A stretch of DNA of 9,480 bases from JBKPHS01 sp046729975. Lineage in GTDB: Bacteria > Actinomycetota > Thermoleophilia > Solirubrobacterales > Thermoleophilaceae. A program made the position numbers and the translations under genes. The stretch covers positions 1 through 9,480 of the forward strand of contig JBKPHS010000181.1 of NCBI GenBank assembly GCA_046729975.1, given 5' to 3'. Under the pieces are notes generated by a model, which was not told the origin of the DNA, made no database searches, and saw nothing but the letters and a program-made list of their open reading frames with translations. Below, piece after piece: positions 1 through 5,844 of the stretch (the stretch's first letter is position 1; every line of letters begins with the position of its first letter).

Positions 1-890
1 TGCTCGCCCAGGATCGCCACGCTTGCCGCCAGCGCCCCGGCGCTCGCGCCCAGGCTCTCCAACCGCCGTGCCACGAAGCGCGCGACGGTCTCGGGCGCCA
101 GCTCGCGCACGTGCCGCGCCCCGGCGGGCGTCGGCGGGATGCCGCGGGCGCGCACCACGCGGACCAGCTCGTGCACGAACAGCGGGTTGCCGCCCGTCCA
201 GTCATGGATCGCGTCCGAGAACTCGCGATCGACGTCAACGGCGAGCGCCGCGCGCAGCAGCGCGTCGACCGCCGCCGCACTCAGCGACGCCGGCCGCACC
301 AGGCCGGCGGCCGGATCGGTCCGCAGCTCATCGAGCAGCGCGGAGGCGGCCCCCGGCTCGGACGGGCGCGTGCCCGCGAGCAGCAGCACCGCCAGGCCCT
401 CCAGTCGGCGGCCCAGGTAGGCCAAAAAGCGCAGCGACGGCGCGTCGCACCAATGCAAATCGTCGACCGTCAGCACCAGCGGCTCGTCCTCGGCGAGGTT
501 GGCCGTTAGCCAGAACAGCCCGTGCAGCGTGCCGTGCGACGGATCGGCGCCGACGGCCTGGGGCGCGCGCTCGAACTCAAACAGCGCCGCCGACAGCGCC
601 GCCGCACCGCTCATCAGCCGCGCGCGCCGCTCGGCATCCGCGCCCACCACAACCGGCTCAAACAGCTGCCGAACGACCCCGAACGCGAAATCACGCTCAA
701 GCTGACCGGCGCGCGCGCGCAGGCTGCACATCCCCAACGCGCGGGCGCGCTCGTCGGCCGCCGCCATCAGGCTCGTCTTGCCGATCCCGGCCGGCCCCTC
801 GAGCACCAGCAGCCTACCGCGCCCGCCGCGCGCCAGCTGCAGGCCGCGCTCGATCAGCCCCAGCTCGGCCGAGCGCTCGAGCAACGCCAC
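1..890 (-). CDS. LAL/LuxR-family ATPase regulator, N-terminal part (truncated by window edge)
   Basis: The minus strand is open from at least 965 to base 1 and encodes a STAND/AAA-type ATPase domain. Numbering from the GTG at 890, the protein begins with the family-typical LLERSAELG segment. It has a Walker A loop GPAGIGKT (residues 32-39), a Walker B segment LVLTVDDLHW (138-147, acidic D143/D144), a downstream LLLAGTR strand, and the TGGNPLF motif (232-238) characteristic of large ATP-binding LuxR (LAL) regulators. The family is usually about 900 residues long with a C-terminal LuxR helix-turn-helix; that half lies off the left edge, so DNA binding is inferred. The GTG at 890 is chosen because a good promoter at 965-994 would start transcription near 957, downstream of the earlier TTG at 965. 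Its Shine-Dalgarno is weak. The gene diverges from the methyltransferase, a common place for a local regulator. Another ATPase-fused signalling protein (guanylate cyclase or kinase type) cannot be excluded without the C-terminus. Confidence 0.85.
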   Translation of the reverse strand, partial: MALLERSAELGLIERGLQLARGGRGRLLVLEGPAGIGKTSLMAAADERARALGMCSLRARAGQLERDFAFGVVRQLFEPVVVGADAERRARLMSGAAALSAALFEFERAPQAVGADPSHGTLHGLFWLTANLAEDEPLVLTVDDLHWCDAPSLRFLAYLGRRLEGLAVLLLAGTRPSEPGAASALLDELRTDPAAGLVRPASLSAAAVDALLRAALAVDVDREFSDAIHDWTGGNPLFVHELVRVVRARGIPPTPAGARHVRELAPETVARFVARRLESLGASAGALAASVAILGE

Positions 891-964
891 CGACGACCCC
901 GCATCCGAAAGAGCAGGGAGTTTCTCGGGGGGTGCTCCTGTCGCCGAGCCAGGCTCGATGGTCA

Positions 965-994
965 AGCATAGGCGCGTCCCGCAGCCCCTGACAA
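965..994 (-). promoter_or_regulatory. sigma70-like promoter of the LAL regulator
   Basis: On the minus strand there is TTGTCA (994-989), an 18-bp spacer, and TATGCT (970-965). This is close to the housekeeping consensus and would start transcription near 957. It lies wholly inside the gap between the two divergent genes and helps exclude the upstream TTG codon at 965 as the regulator start. No equally convincing promoter is visible for the plus-strand methyltransferase in the same gap. Confidence 0.6.
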
Positions 995-1026
995 CCAGGC
1001 GCCGAAACGGGAGACGCCCACGACGC

Positions 1027-1032
1027 GGAGGT
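1027..1032 (+). promoter_or_regulatory. Ribosome binding site of the methyltransferase
   Basis: GGAGGT lies four bases before the ATG at 1037. It is a near-perfect Shine-Dalgarno match and fixes the methyltransferase start. Confidence 0.75.
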
Positions 1033-1036
1033 AGAG

Positions 1037-2081
1037 ATGAGCACGGCAGTCACACAAGCGACGCACGAGGCCGACCGCGTCACGCCGGCGGCGATCATGC
1101 AGCTCGGCCTGGGCTTCTGGGGCTCGAAGGCGCTGCTGAGCGCGATCGAGCTCGGCCTGTTCACCGAGCTCGCCGCTGATGGGCCGCTCGACGCCGAGGC
1201 GCTGCGCGCACTGCTCGGCCTGCACCCGCGCGGCGCGCGCGACTTCTTCGACGCGCTCGTCTCGCTCGGGATGCTCGATCGCGACGCGGCCGGCTATCGC
1301 ACCACTCCGGCGACCGGCCTGTTCCTCGACCGCGCCAAGGCGTCCTACATCGGCGGAGCGCTCGAGATGGCCAACAACCGCCTGTACGGATTCTGGGGCG
1401 ACCTGACCGAGGGCCTGCGCACCGGGACGCCGCAAAACGAGGCCAAGGCCCGGCGGCGACTTCTTCAGCGTGCTCTACGCCGACGAGCCGCGGCTGCGCG
1501 AGTTCCTGCACGCAATGACGGGGATCAGCGCCGGCGCCGCGCAGGCGCTCGCTGCCGGCTTCCCGTGGGAGCGCTACCGCACCGTCGTGGACGTCGGCTG
1601 CGCCGAGGGCGTCGTCCCGGTCGTGCTCGCCCAGGCGCACGCGCACCTGACCGGCGGCGGCTTTGACCTGCCGCCCGTCGGGCCCGTGTTCGAGGACTAC
1701 GTCGCGGCCGCCAGCCTGGCCGGGCGGCTGCGCTTCCAGGCCGGCGACTTCTTCACCGACCCGCTGCCGCACGCCGACGTCTTGGTGATGGGCCACATCC
1801 TGCACGACTGGGCGCTCGACGAGAAGCTGCTGTTGCTCGAGAAGGCCCACGCGGCGCTGCCCGAGGGCGGCGCGCTGATCGTCTATGAGGCGCTGATCGA
1901 CGACGAGCGCCGCCACAACGCGCTCGGGCTGCTGATGAGCCTGAACATGCTGATCGAGACGCCCGGCGGTTTTGACTACACCGCCGCGGACTGCCAGGCC
2001 TGGATGCGCGCCGCCGGCTTCCGCGAGACCTACGTCCAACCGCTCGCCGGACCCGACTCGATGATCGTCGCCATCAAGTAG
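1037..2081 (+). pseudogene. SAM-dependent O-methyltransferase (family 2, COMT-like), broken by a +1 frameshift
   Basis: The enzyme transfers a methyl group from S-adenosylmethionine, probably to a hydroxyl of a small aromatic or polyketide-like substrate, in the cytoplasm. The N-terminal half (1037-1450, 138 codons) is a winged-helix dimerisation domain, including the FWGSKALLSAIELGLF helix and a GYRTTPATGLFLDR wing. The C-terminal half (1452-2081) is in another frame. It has SAM motif I VVDVGCAEG (about residues 183-191 of the joined protein), the HDW motif of plant-type O-methyltransferases with candidate catalytic His256, and the GGALIVYEALID strand. The join is exact if one C of the run at 1449-1451 is removed: EAKA then reads straight into GGDFFSVLY, giving 347 residues, a normal length for the family. 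As written, the first frame continues in junk to 1666 and lacks all SAM-binding residues. The break could be real decay or a sequencing or assembly error. The substrate is unknown. Confidence 0.88.
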
Positions 2082-2107
2082 CCGGGCGTCATCACCTCCG
2101 AGAAGAA

Positions 2108-2181
2108 CCTCATGCACCACCACCTCGACGACCACAGCGTCGACGACCACACCTCGAAGGAGGGCCTCATGCACCACCACC
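2108..2181 (+). repeat. Nested direct repeats at the His-rich frame
   Basis: A 17-bp direct repeat, CCTCATGCACCACCACC, occurs at 2108-2124 and 2165-2181. The offset is 57 bp (19 codons), so the MHHH start is duplicated in frame. Between the copies a 12-bp repeat, TCGACGACCACA, occurs at 2125-2136 and 2140-2151, encoding the LDDHS/VDDHT pair. Purine-rich, Shine-Dalgarno-like sequence precedes both long copies, so the duplicated unit looks like a ribosome binding site plus start. Confidence 0.75.
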
Positions 2182-2249
2182 CGACCATCGCAGAATCGAC
2201 AATCACACGCGCCGCAGGCGCCGCCGCTCGGTGGCGACTGCACCACTGA
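2112..2249 (+). CDS. Small His/Asp-rich reading frame with two in-frame starts
   Basis: This 45-codon frame opens MHHHLDDHSVDDHTSKEGL and then repeats MHHHP from a second in-frame ATG at 2169. The second ATG has a strong Shine-Dalgarno, AAGGAGGG at 2157-2164, four bases upstream; the first ATG has only a weaker GAGAAG. The shorter product would be 26 residues ending RWRLHH. The His triplets and two DDH motifs (LDDHS, VDDHT) could bind divalent metal, but this is speculation from composition. It starts 30 bp after the methyltransferase stop. Its 3' end overlaps the GTG of the next secreted frame (2231) by 19 bp, an arrangement compatible with translational coupling. I recognise no family. It may be a leader peptide or a small protein, or the 5' part of the next gene after a frameshift. 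Confidence 0.4.
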   Translation: MHHHLDDHSVDDHTSKEGLMHHHPTIAESTITRAAGAAARWRLHH

Positions 2250-2506
2250 CCGGGCGCCGGCGGTACGGGACTCTGAGCGGCATGCTGGCGCTGGTTGCGG
2301 TGCTGCTCGCCGCGGCGGGGCAGGTGCAGGTCGCCCGAGCGAGCGGGCCCGCGGTCGTCACGGCATTCACAGCCGGGGGCGGCGGCGGCTCGAACCTCGT
2401 CCCAGCCGGTGGCACGGCGGTGCTGGCGACCGGCGGTGCGCCCGAGATCGTCATCTCCTACGCACCCGTCCGACACGAGCGCGCCGACGACGACGATCAC
2501 GCTTGA
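2231..2506 (+). CDS. Small secreted protein, unknown function
   Basis: A GTG at 2231 opens a 91-residue product. It has a basic N-terminus (TGRRRY, residues 8-13), a hydrophobic stretch MLALVAVLLAAAG (about 18-30) and a likely signal peptidase site around VARASG. The mature part is small, glycine-rich and strand-forming (VVTAFTAGGGGGSN, TAVLATGG, EIVISYAP) and ends in an acidic RADDDDHA tail. No Shine-Dalgarno precedes the GTG, but the start lies inside the preceding His-rich frame, so translation could be coupled. A downstream ATG at 2282 would truncate the signal peptide. After ISYAP the next frame also reads like protein (APTTTITLDP, STVGLALTAANA), so the true protein may be longer with a frameshift near 2465-2500. 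Family not recognised. Confidence 0.45.
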   Translation: MATAPLTGRRRYGTLSGMLALVAVLLAAAGQVQVARASGPAVVTAFTAGGGGGSNLVPAGGTAVLATGGAPEIVISYAPVRHERADDDDHA

Positions 2507-2666
2507 CCCGAGGCTGCCGGACGGGTCGACCGTCGGCTTGGCGCTGACAGCTGCAAACGCGCGCCGGCGGCGCCAACGACCAACAGGACCGACGCAAGCC
2601 CGGCATCTCCCCGTCTGGACCGCTGACTGCCGCTCCCCGGCGGGATCGCCGCGGCGCGCGGCGGGA

Positions 2667-2695
2667 TTGATCGGCCGACGCTGGCGCTGTAGCGT
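2667..2695 (+). promoter_or_regulatory. sigma70-like promoter of the DABB-fold gene
   Basis: TTGATC (2667-2672) and TAGCGT (2690-2695) are separated by 17 bp. Transcription would begin near 2702 and give a leader of about 25 nt before the ATG at 2727. This makes the downstream gene its own transcription unit rather than part of an operon with the methyltransferase. Confidence 0.55.
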
Positions 2696-2726
2696 CGTGC
2701 CGCGCATCCAAGCGAGGGAGTCCACG

Positions 2727-2996
2727 ATGGTCCGCCTATTCGTACGCCACAACGTCGACGACTACGACGCCTGGCGCAAGACGTATGACGAGTTCGACGC
2801 CCAGCGCGGCCCGATGGGGGTCAGAGGCGACGCGGTGTTCCGGTCGCTCGACGATCCCAACGACATCACCGTCTGGCACGACTTCGACTCCGACGACGCC
2901 GCCCGGGCGTTCGCCTCCTCCCAGGAGCTGCGCGACGGCATGCAGCGGGCCGGCGTCCAAGGCGAGCCTCAGATCTGGTTCGTCCGCCAGGCCTGA
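2727..2996 (+). CDS. Small dimeric alpha/beta-barrel (ABM/cyclase-like) protein
   Basis: This is an 89-residue protein with the pattern of small DABB-fold (antibiotic biosynthesis monooxygenase/cyclase-like) proteins: a first strand MVRLFVRHNV, a helix DYDAWRKTYDEF (about 12-23), a strand DAVFRSLDD, a strand NDITVWHDF (about 50-58), a helix DDAARAFASSQELRDGM, and a last strand EPQIWFVRQA. The full length equals one barrel half, so it probably dimerises. The ATG is chosen because GAGGGAG lies six bases before it and because the promoter at 2667-2695 excludes upstream starts. Relatives are often annotated simply as cyclase or hypothetical. Substrate and reaction are unknown, and I see no catalytic residue that would settle them. 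It shares strand and neighbourhood with the O-methyltransferase, but a shared pathway is only a guess. Confidence 0.8.
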   Translation: MVRLFVRHNVDDYDAWRKTYDEFDAQRGPMGVRGDAVFRSLDDPNDITVWHDFDSDDAARAFASSQELRDGMQRAGVQGEPQIWFVRQA

Positions 2997-3729
2997 CCGC
3001 CCGGCGCCCCGGTTCACCGCGGCCGCTCCGCATCACGTTCCGCGGTCACGGCGCTGCCCGCAGCCAGGCCAGGCCCCGCCGACGGGTCCGGGAATGTCCT
3101 TTCCCAGACGTGCGCGCCATCGCGAACCCGCGTGGGGTCGAGGGCCTCGCCGCTCGCCACGGCGGACTCTCGGGACGTGTTCTCCGCCGTAAGCCAGAAC
3201 AACGCGGGGCACGGCCAGTCAGGCGCGCCAGCGCTGGCATCGCTCACACACGCAGTCGACGATGCGACGACGCCTCGGCGGACCAAGACGACGCCCGCAT
3301 TCGTGACGCGGCGAAAGAGCGCGCGCTGCGCTGTCGGCACGCTCGCCGCGGACGAGTACCGAGCCCTCCCATGCTCGGAGCTCGCAATCGCATCCATGGG
3401 CAAGGGGCACTCTGCTTGCGAGTGCGCGGCGCTGCTGCACCTCGTCCGTAGCGGCCGTGAGGCGGGCCGACGCGGAAACGCCCGCCGTTCAGAGGGCGGA
3501 GCACTGCTGCAGTTGCACGAAGGAGGCTTCAGCGAGAGCGCGGGACGCAGGGGAGGTCCGCCTTGCCGACCCGCAGCGGGCGTTGCCAGGGTACGCGACC
3601 GGATCAGCTTCGCCTGTCCGGGGTGCTGGCTCGCCGGCCCGGGGATCCGCTGCGGATCACCACGGGCCCTGCAGGGCGCCCGAGGAAGCCGCCCTTTCTC
3701 TACCGCAGACGTGCGCGGCGTTCGTGCGT
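2997..3729. other. Gene-poor stretch, no supportable gene
   Basis: About 730 bp between the DABB gene and the collagen-like gene. Open frames exist on both strands, as expected at this GC content, but none has a family-like motif, a convincing ribosome binding site or a sensible hydrophobic pattern. The best minus-strand frame (stop at 3014) has protein-like composition in places (for example RVRDGAHVWERTFPDP) but no recognisable domain. Short inverted repeats occur at 3016-3046 (ACCGCGG/CCGCGGT) and 3644-3682. Confidence 0.5.
3644..3682 (-). terminator. Paired hairpins downstream of the collagen-like gene
   Basis: Read on the minus strand, about 48 nt after the stop codon, a hairpin at 3682-3663 pairs CGGG(CG)CCC with GGGCCCG around a TGCA loop. 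It is followed by GATCCG-CAG-CGGATC at 3658-3644. Neither is followed by a T-run, so a classical Rho-independent terminator is not shown. The stacked stems directly past a gene end still fit a transcription-end structure in GC-rich actinobacteria. Confidence 0.35.
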
Positions 3730-4368
3730 CTAGCACGAGAGAACGAGCGAGAACCCGTGCTCGACGCTCTGGCCTGCAGCGTCATAGGCGACGACGACGA
3801 TCGAATTCGGTGGGTTCTGGAAGAGAAAGCCGAATTCGGCCGCTCCGTTGCTACCGGGTGTGATCGAGACGCCGCATTTGCCGGCCACGATGTCCTGGTT
3901 GAACGTTACGTAGTACGCGTTCGTGCCGGAAGTGTGCGCGACGGTCGTGGACGTGTTGGAGGCCACGACCGAGCCGCCGGGCAGGATCCGCGCCCAGTAC
4001 TGCGGAGCCGACACGCCGGGATCGCCCTTGTCGCCCTTCGCTCCCTGGGCACCCGGATCGCCCTTCGGCCCCTGGGCGCCCGGAAGCCCGGCGTCGCCCT
4101 TCGCGCCGGTGTCGCCCTTCGCGCCGGCGGCGACCTGGCCCGCCTTGAAGTCGGCGGCCAGCAGCGAGCCGTTCTTGACCTTGGCTGTCGTGACGGCGTT
4201 CGTCTTCAGCTTCGCGCCGGTGACGGCCTTCTTCTGCAGCTGGGCGGTGCCGACCGAATTCTGGGGCAGGACCCCGGCGGCGTAGCTGACGCCGCCGAGC
4301 GCGACGATCAGCGCCGCGCAGGCCACGATCATGGCCGGGGACGTGAGGTGTCTGCGGATGACGTTCAC
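3730..4368 (-). CDS. Secreted collagen-like repeat protein
   Basis: A 212-residue exported protein. A basic N-terminus (RRH, 5-7) leads into a hydrophobic signal or anchor segment, IVACAALIVALGGVSYAAG (14-32). Residues 36-79 form a repeat of N/G-S-x-x-x-A-x-[LF]-K-type units (QNSVGTAQLQKKAVTGAKL, then KNGSLLAADFKAGQ), common in actinobacterial secreted proteins of unknown role. Residues 82-118 are an uninterrupted Gly-X-Y tract of 13 glycines rich in GAKGD and GDPG, i.e. a short collagen-like triple-helix segment. Residues 119-212 form a strand-rich C-terminal domain with two cysteines (C165, C212) that could pair outside the cell. The GTG at 4368 is preferred because AGAGGA lies seven bases upstream and it keeps the basic n-region; the ATG at 4332 would lose it. 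It is monocistronic, with long gaps on both sides. Its function is probably structural or adhesive at the cell surface, but this is inference. Confidence 0.85.
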   Translation of the reverse strand: MNVIRRHLTSPAMIVACAALIVALGGVSYAAGVLPQNSVGTAQLQKKAVTGAKLKTNAVTTAKVKNGSLLAADFKAGQVAAGAKGDTGAKGDAGLPGAQGPKGDPGAQGAKGDKGDPGVSAPQYWARILPGGSVVASNTSTTVAHTSGTNAYYVTFNQDIVAGKCGVSITPGSNGAAEFGFLFQNPPNSIVVVAYDAAGQSVEHGFSLVLSC

Positions 4369-5259
4369 TGTGCGGTCCTCTCGCGATGGGTGGGCATCGT
4401 TCGTCGCACAGACCATCGCCTCACCGCGGGCGCGGGAGCAGGGGGGCGCGCCGCCAACCTGTGGCGGATATCCGACGCGCGGTGGCGGAGAGCCGCCAGT
4501 CCGCGTGGCAGCAGCCCGTCGGGCGCGGGACGCGACGGGTGAGCGATACGGCGCCAAAGGGGCTAGACAAGTGCCGTCTGAGGCGACTGCCGCGTGACAC
4601 CCCTGCTGGCGCGACCGGCCGGGCTCGACACTTGCGAGCCGCGAGTCCGACCACCTCAGCGCCGACCCTGAGGCTTCAGGCGACGGGCGTCCCTGTTCTG
4701 CGCGGAGTGCGAGTGCGGGCACCGCTTGCCGTCGCCCTGGACGGCAAGCGAGCGTCTGCGCTAGCGCACGGCGCCCGCCGCGGACGACTTCCGGCTGTCC
4801 GGGATCGCGAGCAGTCGGCTCCTGCATCGCCAACGAAGGCAGGCGTGGGTCGACTCGTGCCTCGCAGTCTCGGAGATCGTCCGCAGCGAACGTCCGCTGG
4901 GACGGCGAGAGTCGCCTGCTCACCGCGCATCGGACCGCGCATCGGAGGAGTAGACCGGCTATAGGCTGGCGTTCGGTCGTGAGCGACACCCCGGAGTTGA
5001 CCGAGCCGAACGTGGAGGCTGGGCTCTCGCAGGACGCAATCCGCTACGTTGGCGGCGCTCGCTGCGGCGCGGTACGCGCTCCGCTCTTTACCCCCTCGGA
5101 CCTCGTTGCCGCGGACTCGATACCGAGCAGATATCCCCCCAACCACGGCCAGCGCGATCGCAAGCGCCCCACGCCGATCGGCAAGGCTCGCCTCGGCATC
5201 AGCAGATGGTCGGTGCGCCCCGCATCGAGCGCGCTTCAGACCCGAGCCTTCTGGGCACC
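4369..5259. other. Gene-poor stretch upstream of the collagen-like gene
   Basis: About 890 bp without a supportable gene. It should hold the minus-strand promoter of the collagen-like gene near 4370-4440, but I see no clear -35/-10 pair there. It contains a perfect 12-bp tandem repeat at 4922-4945. A GTG at 4979 opens a plus-strand frame whose first 30 codons look protein-like (VSDTPELTEPNVEAGLSQDA). That frame has no ribosome binding site, loses protein character and runs antisense through the better supported secreted gene at 5260-5508, so I do not call it. Confidence 0.5.
4922..4945. repeat. Perfect 12-bp tandem duplication
   Basis: ACCGCGCATCGG occurs twice head to tail (4922-4933 and 4934-4945) in non-coding sequence. 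Only two copies are present, so this could be replication slippage or a pair of protein-binding sites. A TATAGG sequence follows at about 4970. Confidence 0.7.
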
Positions 5260-5508
5260 CTATGGGCAGATGACGGGCCCGAGCGCAGTGTTCTCGTTCG
5301 CGTGTCCGTGGCCATTCCAGGGGCCGGGACCGTCCGCCGGAGTGGCGCTCACGACCTCCCAGTTGCCCGGGAATGTTTCGGGGCCGGGGATCAGGACTTG
5401 GCGGCACTCACCGCTCACCGGATTCACGACAGTAAAGGCCCCCGCAGGGACTGCGAAGGTGAGAAGGGCGCCACAGACCACCCACAGCGCCGCGATTCTT
5501 TCCAACAT
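5260..5508 (-). CDS. Small secreted protein (82 aa), unknown function
   Basis: The ATG at 5508 is preceded by GAGGAGGG (5521-5514) with a five-base spacer, the best ribosome binding site in the window. The product has a clear signal peptide: MLERIAALWVVCGALLTFAVPAGA (residues 1-24; no more than 20 are hydrophobic), with likely cleavage after AGA before FTVVN. The mature part is about 58 residues with two cysteines (C35 in SGECR, C81 in VICP) that could form a disulfide. It has a central GNWEVV strand and a GPWNGHGHANENT segment rich in Gly, His and Asn. No known domain is recognised, and Cys12 does not sit in a good lipobox. It is isolated, with nothing convincing on the same strand on either side. 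Strong translation and export suggest an abundant extracellular small protein; the role is unknown. Confidence 0.8.
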   Translation of the reverse strand: MLERIAALWVVCGALLTFAVPAGAFTVVNPVSGECRQVLIPGPETFPGNWEVVSATPADGPGPWNGHGHANENTALGPVICP

Positions 5509-5513
5509 CTAAA

Positions 5514-5521
5514 CCCTCCTC
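5514..5521 (-). promoter_or_regulatory. Strong ribosome binding site of the 82-aa secreted protein
   Basis: GAGGAGGG on the minus strand lies five bases before the ATG at 5508. It is an almost full anti-Shine-Dalgarno match and decides both start and strand in a region where the opposite strand is also open. Confidence 0.8.
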
Positions 5522-5589
5522 ACGCGAAAAGACGTCTAACCGTTGCCTGCGAAACAGGATGCTCCGCCGGTATTACAAAACGATTACGG

Positions 5590-5844
5590 GTGGACGAGCG
5601 TCGCCCTTGCTCACCTGGGCGAGCTGCGCGAGCTCGGGGGCTCCTCGGACTCGGTACTGCTGCCTTCGCTGCCGGCGGGGGACTGATCGTCGGGGCCGAA
5701 GTCGCGTTCTGGCTTGGGCTGGTCCTTGTGGGGCGGGACACCTGGAGCCTCGCGCGTTCCCATGGATGGCGGCACTTACCGGGCGCACTGTGGCGCGTGC
5801 TTCGCCACGGGACTGCCGACCCCCGGCCACCGGGGCCGGAGTGA
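5590..5844 (+). pseudogene. Possible small membrane protein or its remnant
   Basis: The plus-strand frame ending in TGA at 5844 encodes one convincing membrane segment and an amphipathic tail. From the GTG at 5590 (84 codons), residues about 20-45 read GLLGLGTAAFAAGGGLIVGA and continue EVAFWLGLVLVG. A basic Trp-rich tail follows (RDTWSLARSHGWRHLPGALWRVLRHG) and ends DPRPPGPE. The membrane part plus tail resembles short actinobacterial membrane proteins with an IVGAEVAFWLG-like core; I cannot name a family with certainty. The start is poor: there is no Shine-Dalgarno, the N-terminal 15 codons are Arg/Pro-rich and unlike protein, and an adjacent frame over 5605-5640 reads ALAHLGELRELG, helix-like as in SHOCT domains. 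This suggests a frameshifted or 5'-truncated gene whose C-terminal half survives. It may still be a small expressed protein. Confidence 0.4.

Noticed and set aside
23..991. Long plus-strand open frames opposite the LAL regulator
   Set aside because: They are antisense to a frame with Walker A, Walker B and TGGNP motifs. Their translations are Arg/Pro/Ala-rich with no motif.
1161..2246. 361-codon minus-strand open frame across the methyltransferase
   Set aside because: It is antisense to the clear O-methyltransferase domains. Its composition is that of a shadow frame with no ribosome binding site or domain.
3132..3863. Plus-strand 243-codon frame
   Set aside because: It overlaps the collagen-like gene antisense, and the remainder has low-complexity Arg/Ser/Ala composition with no motif.
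4979..5512. Plus-strand frame from the GTG at 4979
   Set aside because: The first codons look protein-like, but there is no Shine-Dalgarno and the second half is antisense to the well supported 82-aa secreted gene.
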